From positions 1 through 7,124 of the forward strand of contig CAKSFY010000116.1 in NCBI GenBank assembly GCA_934454035.1: 7,124 bases of DNA, read 5' to 3'. Below the pieces are notes generated by a model, which saw only the letters and a list, made by a program, of their open reading frames with translations, was not told where the DNA came from and made no database searches. The translations under genes and the position numbers were made by a program. Shown here in pieces: positions 1-5,062 of the stretch; position 1 is the stretch's first letter; every line of letters begins with the position of its first letter. The stretch comes from an uncultured Clostridia bacterium. GTDB lineage: Bacteria; Bacillota; Clostridia; UBA1381.

Positions 1-41
1 AGCGGCGAAGTTTGTTGATAGCAAGAAAAGGAATAATTCTC

Positions 42-68
42 AAAAAAATCAATTATATTGATTTTTTT
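42..68. terminator. AT-rich perfect hairpin, possible bidirectional terminator
   Basis: A perfect 12-bp inverted repeat (AAAAAAATCAAT, 3-nt spacer TAT, then ATTGATTTTTTT) lies between the DUF1540 stop and the left edge. Read in either direction it ends in a run of seven T, so it could terminate the minus-strand DUF1540 transcript or a plus-strand gene lying to the left. The stem is almost all A-T, so it is weak as an intrinsic terminator. The rest of 1-164 holds no ORF that I can support. Confidence 0.4.
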
Positions 69-164
69 ACCTAAAAAGACCAGATTACAACAATTATATT
101 TACTGTAATATATGCTTTTCTCTTCTTTTCTTGCGTTCCGGACTTTTTTTCATTCCCTTTTTAA

Positions 165-332
165 TTATAACTGGAATGACTTGCAGTCTGTGCATTCGCT
201 CATTGTCGGATTAGCTTCATGAGTTCCGACTGTGATGCAGTTAAGCGAACAATAGTCCTTATCCTTACAATGATTTTTGCACTGTTGTACTGTGCATTTG
301 ATTGATTCGTTAATGTTACAATTACAGCTCAT
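165..332 (-). CDS. DUF1540 domain-containing small Cys-rich protein
   Basis: A 55-residue protein with nine cysteines (residues 3, 5, 13, 18, 22, 28, 32, 47, 50). The core IKCTVQQC..., a central C-x3-C, ITV and the C-terminal TDCKSF match the DUF1540 pattern as I remember it. DUF1540 proteins are short, common in Firmicutes, and of unknown function; the spaced cysteines suggest metal binding, which is inference. The start is the ATG at 332: GGAGG at 341-345 sits 8 nt upstream. A TTG five codons earlier (347) is in frame but overlaps that Shine-Dalgarno site, so it is unlikely to be used. The gene follows the malQ-small protein pair on the same strand, separated by an inverted repeat, so it may be a separate unit. 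Confidence 0.85.
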   Translation of the reverse strand: MSCNCNINESIKCTVQQCKNHCKDKDYCSLNCITVGTHEANPTMSECTDCKSFQL

Positions 333-340
333 TATATGTG

Positions 341-345
341 CCTCC
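341..345 (-). promoter_or_regulatory. Shine-Dalgarno site that fixes the DUF1540 start
   Basis: On the minus strand this reads GGAGG, 8 nt before the ATG at 332. It decides between that ATG and the upstream in-frame TTG at 347, which overlaps it. Confidence 0.8.
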
Positions 346-363
346 AAAATAAAATTTTATTTT
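346..363. repeat. 18-bp perfect A/T palindrome
   Basis: AAAATAAAA/TTTTATTTT is a perfect 9+9 palindrome that abuts the DUF1540 Shine-Dalgarno site on its upstream side. It could be an operator, part of a terminator tail for the upstream gene, or chance in AT-rich DNA. It overlaps the start of the larger inverted repeat at 359-408. Confidence 0.45.
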
Positions 364-408
364 GTGCTTCTTTAAAAGCACAATAATATTATTTCCGAAG
401 CACAAAAT
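359..408 (-). terminator. Inverted repeat between the small membrane protein and DUF1540, probable terminator
   Basis: A 12-bp perfect inverted repeat, ATTTTGTGCTTC at 359-370 and GAAGCACAAAAT at 397-408, flanks 26 nt. An alternative inner hairpin pairs GTGCTT (364-369) with AAGCAC (377-382), so the hexamer occurs three times in about 45 nt. On the minus strand the structure begins 13 nt after the stop of the 94-residue gene and is followed by AAAATTTTATTTT, a poor but usable U-rich tail. I favour a weak terminator for the malQ transcript. A regulator-binding site for DUF1540 is the alternative. Confidence 0.45.
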
Positions 409-421
409 TTTATAACAAAAA

Positions 422-706
422 TTAAATTTTATTTTCTTCAAAAATATAAACCCCGTCAGCCGAGCACGTAAGATACAAAAGATACTTCTCGCCCGAGTCA
501 TATATTACGCACGACCAGCCCTCGCCGACCGCTTCTATGCCGGAATATGCCGCTCCGGGATGATGAGTTTCCACATATTTTGAGATTGCTTCGTGCTGAT
601 TTGCAAACCGTAATCTGTTAAATGCTCCCTTTCCCTTAGCCGCTCTGTAAATCCCGACTGCGGCGGCTCCGAGTGCAAGCGCAAGCAGTTTATTTTTTTT
701 CTTCAT
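422..706 (-). CDS. Small membrane-anchored protein of unknown function
   Basis: A 94-residue protein I do not recognise. It begins with a lysine-rich stretch (MKKKNK) and a hydrophobic segment at about residues 7-22 (LLALALGAAAVGIYRAA), which would act as an uncleaved signal anchor. A basic linker and then a soluble domain follow (about 36-94), with an aromatic-rich C-terminal part (GEGWSCVIYD, KYLLYLT, GVYIFEENK) that looks like beta strands. The start ATG at 706 has AGGTGTG 7 nt upstream on the minus strand. The gene begins 19 nt after the malQ stop and has no promoter of its own that I can see, so it is probably co-transcribed with malQ. Its link to maltodextrin metabolism is positional only. 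Confidence 0.75.
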   Translation of the reverse strand: MKKKNKLLALALGAAAVGIYRAAKGKGAFNRLRFANQHEAISKYVETHHPGAAYSGIEAVGEGWSCVIYDSGEKYLLYLTCSADGVYIFEENKI

Positions 707-725
707 ATTAATTCACACCTTTCGC

Positions 726-2165
726 TTATCTTCTGTACAATTTCGTCATGCTCAAAATTTTATTTGCCAGGCAATCGTTTAAATCGCCGTCTTTCACGCG
801 GAATCTCCAATTTCCGCCGAGCGTTGACGGCGTGTTCATTCTTGCTTCGCTTCCCAACCCCATATAATCCTGAATCGGGATAATAGCCGTCTCTGCAACA
901 CTGGCAAGAGCAGCTGAAATAACCGCGTCAACGGGATTTTTTTCAATTCTTAAATATCTGATTGCAAAATCTCTTTCGTCATGGCTTAAACTGTCGTACC
1001 AGCTCTTTGTTGTATCGTTGTCATGCGTTCCCGTATATACAATGCAATTTTTTATATGGTTGTGCGGCAAATAATCACTGTCTCCCCATGGGTCGAAGGC
1101 AAACTGCATTACCTTCATTCCCGGATAGCCGCTCTCTTTAAGAAGCTTTTTTACCTCCGGAGTCAAATACCCCAAGTCCTCGGCTATAATACCAACGTCT
1201 CCCAGTGCTTCACCGACCTTGTCAAAAAGCTTCATTCCCGGGCCTTTTTCCCATACTCCGTCTATCGCATCTTCCTTTCCGAAATCAATGGTATAATATG
1301 ACTCAAAGCCTCTGAAATGGTCTATTCTGACCTTATCGAAAAGCTTTAATGACATCTTTATGCGCTCAATCCACCATTTATAGCCGTCCTTTTCCATGAC
1401 ATCCCATCTGTACAGAGGATTGCCCCAAAGCTGACCTTTTTCTGAAAAAGCGTCCGGCGGACAGCCTGCAACCTTTATCGGCAAATGCTTTTCGTCAAGC
1501 TGAAAAAGCTCCGGTCTGCTCCATACCTCCGCACTGTCCAGTGCAACATAAATCGGCATATCTCCTATAATTTCAATTCCGTTTTCATTTGCATACTTTT
1601 TTAATTTTCCCCATTGCTCAAAAAATTTGAACTGCAGGAATTTATAAAAGCCGGTTTCACGCTCATATTCCGCTTCATTAATCGAGTTATGCGTCCTTAA
1701 ATTGTCGTCCTCCCAGTAAATCCATGACCGATAGTGATTTTGCTCCTTCAATGCCATAAAAAGCGCAAATTCATCAAGCCAAAACGCATTTTCGCTGATA
1801 AATTTTTCATACTCGCCGTTTTTTTCAAAACGGCTGTAGGCAGTTCTTAAAAGCGGATACCGATTTTGAAAAAGCAAATAATAATCAATATCTCCAAAAT
1901 AATAATTACTTATCTCGTGCGCGGATAAAAGTCCCTCATCCTTTAATATATCCAAATCTATAAAATACGGATTGCCAGCAAATGCAGACGGCGACTGATA
2001 CGGTGAATCACCGTAACTTGTAGGATTTACCGGCAGCACCTGCCAATAGCTTTGCCCGCTTTTTTTTAAAAAATCCACAAAATCATATGCCGCTTTTCCG
2101 AGCGTCCCGATTCCGTGCGGTGACGGCAGCGATGATATATGCATTAAAATTCCGCTTTTTCTCAT
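726..2165 (-). CDS. malQ: 4-alpha-glucanotransferase (amylomaltase, GH77)
   Basis: MalQ transfers segments of alpha-1,4-glucan between maltodextrins, releasing glucose. It works in the cytoplasm in maltose/maltodextrin or glycogen use. At 479 residues it is close to the usual length for compact amylomaltases. The N-terminus (SGILMHISSLPSPHGIGTLG) and the WQVLPVNPT...SPYQSPSAFAGNPYFID block are typical. The three GH77 catalytic carboxylates are present: Asp282 in KVRIDHFRGFE (nucleophile), Glu329 in IIAEDLG (acid/base) and Asp382 in TGTHDND (transition-state stabiliser). They correspond to Asp293, Glu340 and Asp395 of the Thermus enzyme. GDMPIYVALDSAEVW (201-215) and the C-terminal MNTPSTLGGNWRFR are further family marks. 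The ATG at 2165 has AGGAG 10 nt upstream, and a consensus promoter lies just beyond. No other glycogen or maltose gene is in the window. Confidence 0.97.
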   Translation of the reverse strand: MRKSGILMHISSLPSPHGIGTLGKAAYDFVDFLKKSGQSYWQVLPVNPTSYGDSPYQSPSAFAGNPYFIDLDILKDEGLLSAHEISNYYFGDIDYYLLFQNRYPLLRTAYSRFEKNGEYEKFISENAFWLDEFALFMALKEQNHYRSWIYWEDDNLRTHNSINEAEYERETGFYKFLQFKFFEQWGKLKKYANENGIEIIGDMPIYVALDSAEVWSRPELFQLDEKHLPIKVAGCPPDAFSEKGQLWGNPLYRWDVMEKDGYKWWIERIKMSLKLFDKVRIDHFRGFESYYTIDFGKEDAIDGVWEKGPGMKLFDKVGEALGDVGIIAEDLGYLTPEVKKLLKESGYPGMKVMQFAFDPWGDSDYLPHNHIKNCIVYTGTHDNDTTKSWYDSLSHDERDFAIRYLRIEKNPVDAVISAALASVAETAIIPIQDYMGLGSEARMNTPSTLGGNWRFRVKDGDLNDCLANKILSMTKLYRR

Positions 2166-2200
2166 TCTGAATATTCTCCTCTTTGTTCATTTCTGATATA

Positions 2201-2229
2201 ATTATAGCACTATTTAATTTATCTGTCAA
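2201..2229 (-). promoter_or_regulatory. Sigma-A consensus promoter for malQ
   Basis: On the minus strand the -35 box is TTGACA (2229-2224) and the -10 box is TATAAT (2206-2201), separated by exactly 17 nt. Both hexamers match the consensus perfectly. Transcription would start near 2194, giving a leader of about 28 nt that carries the malQ Shine-Dalgarno site. Confidence 0.85.
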
Positions 2230-2246
2230 TAAACTCCAAATATTAC

Positions 2247-2274
2247 TTGACATTCGAATTAATAATGATATAAT
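2247..2274 (+). promoter_or_regulatory. Sigma-A consensus promoter for the permease gene
   Basis: TTGACA at 2247-2252 and TATAAT at 2269-2274 are both perfect hexamers, with a 16-nt spacer. Predicted start is near 2281, leaving a leader of about 38 nt before the ATG at 2319. The -35 box lies only 17 nt from the -35 box of the divergent malQ promoter, so the two polymerase sites are nearly back to back. Confidence 0.82.
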
Positions 2275-2318
2275 AGTATTATGGGAAATTTTTCGATTTT
2301 AGAGAGGGTAATGTAAAA

Positions 2319-3668
2319 ATGGTAGGACAAATACTGGCGGTATCGGTCTTTGTGCTGATGTTCGCCTTGATAATAACGGAGAAAATCGAGCGGCATATCG
2401 TAACGCTTTTGTGCGGTGCGGCAACGATTATTCTCGTACTCGGAGTCGCAATGCACAGTATGAGTGCAATTGTCGAAACGCTTAACGTACATAGCATATT
2501 TACGCCCGGTTTTTGGCACACTTCCGGCTCGGAAGAAGCGTCAAAAGGCATAAACTGGGCAACGATTATATTTATTGCCGGAATGATGATAATGGTTGAA
2601 GGCATGGCAAAATCCGGTTTCTTCCGCTGGCTGTGCATAACAATCGCAAATCTGGTTCACTATAAAGTAATTCCGATATTTATAACATTTATGCTGATGT
2701 CAGCATTTTTGTCAATGTTTATAGACAGTATCACCGTAATTTTATTCCTTGCGGCAGTTACCGTCGAGCTTGCACAAATGCTTAAATTTGATCCTATTCC
2801 GATGGTTCTGGCAGAAATATTCTGCGCCAACCTCGGAGGCTCGGCAACTATGTGCGGAGATCCGCCAAATATCATAATCGGCACTTCCTTGGGATATTCC
2901 TTTTCCGATTTTATCACAAACACAGGTCTGATTGCAGCCATTGCACTGATTTTTACGGTTATATATTTCTATTTCTGCTTCAGAAAAGAGCTTACAAAAA
3001 ATCATTCGTCGGTTGATATAAGCAAATTCCCATCTCCGAAAGAGGCAATAACCGACAGGAAATCATTTATAATAAGCTCTGTTATATTCCTTATAGCGGT
3101 TGTTATGCTTGTGACTCACGCACAAACCGGACTGACCGTAGCTTTTATAGGAACATTTATTGCCGCAATAACGCTGATAGCGGCAGGAAAAGACGCAATT
3201 GTCCTTTTAAAAAAGCTTGACTATAAAACACTTTTGTTCTTTATAGGATTGTTTGTAGTTGTCGGCGGCTTGGAGCAAACGGGCATTTTGAAAGTTGTAG
3301 CCGACTTCATAGGCAAAATAAGCGGAGGAAATCTCTATCTTATGACAGCGATAATTATATGGGTTTCCGGTGTGGCAAGCGCATTTATAGACAATATTCC
3401 TTTTGCGGCAACCATGATTCCGGTCATTCAAAGCCTTGCCGAAACCGAGGGAATCGGAGTCAGCATACTTGCATGGGCACTTTCTATGGGAACAGACATA
3501 GGCGGCAGCGCAACACCCATAGGTGCTTCTGCGAATGTTGTCGGTATGTCGGTAGCTGCAAAAGAAGGCTATACGGTCGGCTGGGGCAGATATTGCAAAT
3601 ATATGGCACCGGCTACAATTATCGTTCTTATTATATCAAATGCATTTATTTGGATAAAATACATATAA
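2319..3668 (+). CDS. ArsB/NhaD-superfamily (P-protein/CitMHS-like) membrane permease
   Basis: A 449-residue, very hydrophobic integral membrane protein of the ion transporter superfamily that includes ArsB, NhaD, CitMHS and the eukaryotic P protein. The signature re-entrant motif NLGGSATMCGDPPNIIIG (171-188) and its counterpart DIGGSATPIGASANVVG (393-409) are clear, as are SMFIDSITVIL (132-142) and SAFIDNIPFAA (354-364). Both motif pairs are offset by exactly 222 residues, showing the two-fold internal repeat of this fold. Hydrophobic spans are visible at about 3-20, 26-45, 80-96, 117-150, 201-222, 248-266, 270-290, 303-320, 336-355 and 431-448. The substrate cannot be set from sequence: Na+/H+ exchange, arsenite, or a carboxylate are family options. 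The ATG at 2319 follows GAGAGGG (2302-2308). The kinase-like gene downstream starts 30 nt after the stop. Confidence 0.9.
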   Translation: MVGQILAVSVFVLMFALIITEKIERHIVTLLCGAATIILVLGVAMHSMSAIVETLNVHSIFTPGFWHTSGSEEASKGINWATIIFIAGMMIMVEGMAKSGFFRWLCITIANLVHYKVIPIFITFMLMSAFLSMFIDSITVILFLAAVTVELAQMLKFDPIPMVLAEIFCANLGGSATMCGDPPNIIIGTSLGYSFSDFITNTGLIAAIALIFTVIYFYFCFRKELTKNHSSVDISKFPSPKEAITDRKSFIISSVIFLIAVVMLVTHAQTGLTVAFIGTFIAAITLIAAGKDAIVLLKKLDYKTLLFFIGLFVVVGGLEQTGILKVVADFIGKISGGNLYLMTAIIIWVSGVASAFIDNIPFAATMIPVIQSLAETEGIGVSILAWALSMGTDIGGSATPIGASANVVGMSVAAKEGYTVGWGRYCKYMAPATIIVLIISNAFIWIKYI

Positions 3669-3698
3669 GCTATATAATATAAGAAAGGTTGTGATACC

Positions 3699-4298
3699 AT
3701 GGAAAACAGGCAAATTATTATCGCACTCGGACGCGAGTTCGGCAGCTGCGGTCATATTATTGCGGAGGATTTGGCAAAAAGATTTAATCTTGCAATGTAC
3801 GACAGTAATATTTTAAAGAATATTGCCGAGCTGAAAGATCTGAATCTTAAAGAGCTTGAAAAGTATGATGAAATCCCGAAAAGCAAGCTTTTTTCAAGAA
3901 GGGTAAACGGCTACAGTAATTCACCCGAGGAAAATATCGCTCAGATTCAGTTTGATTATATCAGAAAAAAAGCTGAAAGCGGAGAATCATTTATTATTGT
4001 AGGCAGATGTGCCGAAGAAATATTAAAGGATTTTGACTGCCTGACTACCGTTTTTGTACTTGGCGATATGGATAAAAAAATTGAACATATTTCGGAAATA
4101 TTCAATCTCCCGGCAAAGGATGCCGAAGCAATGATTCTTAAAAACAACAAAAAAAGAAAAGCATATCACAACCACTATTGCAAAGGAAAATGGGGCGACT
4201 CCAGAAATTACGAGCTTTCAATCAACAGCAGCCGAATAGGAGTAAAAGCCGCCGCGGATATAATCGAGAGCTATATCAGAGAAAAAATAAAAGACTGA
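3699..4298 (+). CDS. Cytidylate kinase-like family protein
   Basis: A 199-residue P-loop protein of the cytidylate kinase-like group (Cytidylate_kin_2), distinct from the housekeeping Cmk. The N-terminal IIIALGREFGSCGHIIAEDLAKRF (residues 5-28) is the phosphate-loop region. The usual GK[ST] is absent and the family's REFGSxG form takes its place, with Cys17 where Gly is common. FIIVGRCAEEIL (98-109) fits the second conserved strand. The C-terminal KRKAYHNHYCKGKWGDSRNYELSINSSRIG block (about 152-181) is the family's lid and nucleotide-binding tail. Members are often annotated cytidylate kinase, but the true substrate is usually unknown. The ATG at 3699 has AGAAAGG about 10 nt upstream. Close spacing suggests co-transcription with the permease; a terminator follows the stop. 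Confidence 0.88.
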   Translation: MENRQIIIALGREFGSCGHIIAEDLAKRFNLAMYDSNILKNIAELKDLNLKELEKYDEIPKSKLFSRRVNGYSNSPEENIAQIQFDYIRKKAESGESFIIVGRCAEEILKDFDCLTTVFVLGDMDKKIEHISEIFNLPAKDAEAMILKNNKKRKAYHNHYCKGKWGDSRNYELSINSSRIGVKAAADIIESYIREKIKD

Positions 4299-4315
4299 CA
4301 GAGAATGTCAAAAAG

Positions 4316-4363
4316 AAAAGGAACTGCTTAAAAAGTCAGTTGACTTTTTAAGCAGCTCCTTTT
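4316..4363. terminator. Strong bidirectional intrinsic terminator, 23-bp stem
   Basis: Arms at 4316-4338 and 4341-4363 pair over 23 bp, starting AAAAGGA and closing on TGACT, with a tiny loop around 4338-4341. The only defect is 4323 (A) against 4356 (C). In a plus transcript this is an A-C mismatch, but in a minus transcript it becomes a tolerated G-U pair. The minus side is also followed by a longer pyrimidine run (CTTTTCTTTTT). It therefore ends the permease-kinase transcript from the left and the tiny-protein transcript from the right. Confidence 0.88.
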
Positions 4364-4380
4364 ACACCGCATAAGTATTT

Positions 4381-4476
4381 TTAGTTGTTGCACATACAAG
4401 TAACGATTACGATGATAATCAATACCCACAAAATCATGTCTAAATCAAAGTTGCATCCGCATCCGCAATCACCCAT
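4381..4476 (-). CDS. Tiny Cys-rich single-helix membrane protein (31 aa)
   Basis: A 31-residue ORF too short for usual gene callers. It opens MGDCGCGCNFD, with Cys at 4, 6 and 8, has a hydrophobic span DMILWVLIIIVIVTCMC (about residues 13-29), and ends in NN and TAA. AAAGGAGG lies 8 nt before the ATG at 4476, an almost perfect Shine-Dalgarno site. Design (short Gly/Cys-rich head, one helix, Cys near the end) resembles the YjcZ/tiny-TM proteins of Firmicutes, many of which are sporulation-linked. That assignment is by general likeness, not by alignment. The gene follows the 28-residue ORF on the same strand and stops 17 nt before the bidirectional terminator. Confidence 0.78.
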   Translation of the reverse strand: MGDCGCGCNFDLDMILWVLIIIVIVTCMCNN

Positions 4477-4514
4477 GGTATTTGCCTCCTTTCACTAAAA
4501 CTCACCGGCACATT

Positions 4515-4601
4515 TTAAGAGGATAACGCCATGTGAAATAATTGTGCCGCAAACCAACAGATGACAAGAATGATTACAATTGCACATATTATAGGACTCA
4601 T
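4515..4601 (-). CDS. Tiny single-helix membrane protein (28 aa)
   Basis: A 28-residue ORF reading MSPIICAIVIILVICWFAAQ and then a short tail (LFHMALSS). Nearly the whole of residues 3-20 is hydrophobic, so it is a single transmembrane helix with almost no soluble part. GGGGGGAGAG (4607-4616) ends 5 nt before the ATG at 4601 and provides a Shine-Dalgarno core (GGGAG). The 31-residue gene starts 38 nt after its stop, and no terminator lies between, so the two probably share a transcript. I do not recognise a family. Toxin-like small hydrophobic peptides and regulatory subunits of membrane proteins also look like this. Confidence 0.62.
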   Translation of the reverse strand: MSPIICAIVIILVICWFAAQLFHMALSS

Positions 4602-4634
4602 TTTTTCTCTCCCCCCTGTCATCTCTTGTAATAC

Positions 4635-4643
4635 TACAGTATG
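4635..4643 (-). promoter_or_regulatory. Sporulation-type -10-like element upstream of the tiny-protein genes
   Basis: On the minus strand this reads CATACTGTA, which fits the CATAnnnTA -10 form of sigma-K promoters and 7 of 8 positions of the sigma-E form. A start about 7 nt downstream would give a leader of roughly 26 nt ahead of the ATG at 4601. I could not find a convincing -35 element at the right distance, so this is a candidate only. Confidence 0.25.
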
Positions 4644-4707
4644 CCGAAAAGCGGAAAAATGCAGCTTGTATAACTATTATTTTTTCAGCAAGCGTAAATA
4701 AATTATT

Positions 4708-4716
4708 TGGTATGCT
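4708..4716 (+). promoter_or_regulatory. Possible extended -10 promoter for the DUF896-asnA operon
   Basis: TGGTATGCT fits an extended -10 (TGn followed by a TATAAT-like hexamer with 4 of 6 matches). No good -35 lies 16-18 nt upstream. If used, transcription would begin near 4723, just before the first hairpin of the leader, and the leader would be about 140 nt. It is the best candidate I can see, but weak. Confidence 0.22.
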
Positions 4717-4731
4717 GAATTCGGGATACTG

Positions 4732-4770
4732 CCCTCCTTGCCTAAAGGAGGGGGGACATCCGGCAGGATG
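4732..4770. repeat. Paired hairpins, probable dispersed-repeat remnant or leader RNA
   Basis: Two adjacent hairpins stand out as GC-rich in an AT-rich gap: CCCTCCTT/AAGGAGGG (4732-4739 with 4745-4752, 8 bp, loop GCCTA) and CATCC/GGATG (4757-4761 with 4766-4770, loop GGCA). The layout resembles small palindromic intergenic repeats that I recall from gut Clostridia genomes (CCTCCTTG...AAAGGAGG followed by a GC-rich mini-hairpin). That likeness is from memory. It matches no riboswitch or housekeeping RNA consensus I know. One arm resembles an anti-Shine-Dalgarno sequence (CCTCCTT) and the other a Shine-Dalgarno site. The gap 4602-4863 holds nothing else that I can call beyond the candidates listed here. 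Confidence 0.45.
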
Positions 4771-4863
4771 CTGGGAAGATTAATAAATGGATTCGGACCG
4801 CAGAAGATGGCGAAAGGGCATAACTACCGATAATTACTTTTAATACAGAGAAAGGGCATCACT

Positions 4864-5043
4864 ATGGACAAGAAAAAACTCGACCGAATAAGCGAGCTTT
4901 CCAGAAAAGAGCGGAGCTCGGGACTTACGGAAGATGAAAAAAACGAACAAAAGCGTTTGCGTGACGAATATCTGGCTCTTGTGAAAAAGAACTTCCGTCA
5001 AACGCTTGATAATATAGAAATCGTTGACAAACCATTGTCATAA
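4864..5043 (+). CDS. DUF896 (UPF0291, YnzC-like) protein
   Basis: A 59-residue, charged, cytoplasmic protein, just under common length cut-offs. KKLDRISELSRKERSSGLTE (residues 4-23) followed by DEKNEQKRLRDEYL and a C-terminal VKKNFRQTLDNIEIVD match the DUF896 family (B. subtilis YnzC and relatives), which folds as a helical hairpin. The family's function is unknown. In B. subtilis ynzC sits in the LexA-controlled yneA operon, but no LexA box is visible here. The ATG at 4864 follows AAAGGG (4851-4856). asnA starts 19 nt after the stop, so the two are almost certainly one transcript. Confidence 0.9.
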   Translation: MDKKKLDRISELSRKERSSGLTEDEKNEQKRLRDEYLALVKKNFRQTLDNIEIVDKPLS

Positions 5044-5046
5044 AAA

Positions 5047-5053
5047 GAAAGGA
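5047..5053 (+). promoter_or_regulatory. Shine-Dalgarno site that fixes the asnA start
   Basis: GAAAGGA lies 9 nt before the ATG at 5063. It supports that start over the in-frame TTG at 5024, which falls inside the DUF896 coding region and would add 13 residues not typical of AsnA. Confidence 0.8.
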
Positions 5054-5062
5054 ACAAAAATA

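Noticed and set aside
102..155. A 17-codon minus-strand ORF in the left gap
   Set aside because: It is very short, has AGGGA almost touching the start, and is only a lysine/arginine-rich stretch in AT-rich DNA.
1023..1301. A 92-codon plus-strand ORF opposite malQ
   Set aside because: It is antisense to the conserved catalytic region of malQ and shows no family features.
2259..3005. Several minus-strand ORFs of about 86-119 codons opposite the permease
   Set aside because: They are antisense readings of a strongly supported membrane protein gene, and some overlap the promoter. No matching ribosome site or family signal.
3359..3682. A 107-residue Arg/Cys-rich plus-strand ORF
   Set aside because: It lies in another frame wholly over the permease 3' end, has the odd composition expected from an out-of-frame reading, and has no Shine-Dalgarno site.
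4720..4863. A T-box, glycine, lysine, cobalamin or c-di-GMP riboswitch ahead of DUF896-asnA
   Set aside because: The hallmark sequences I know for these classes are not present, so no riboswitch is called.
4602..4863. A LexA box for the DUF896 gene
   Set aside because: No CGAAC-N4-GTTCG-like palindrome is seen in the gap.
5024..5062. An upstream TTG start for asnA
   Set aside because: It falls inside the DUF896 coding region, adds 13 residues not typical of AsnA, and the ATG at 5063 has its own well-placed GAAAGGA.
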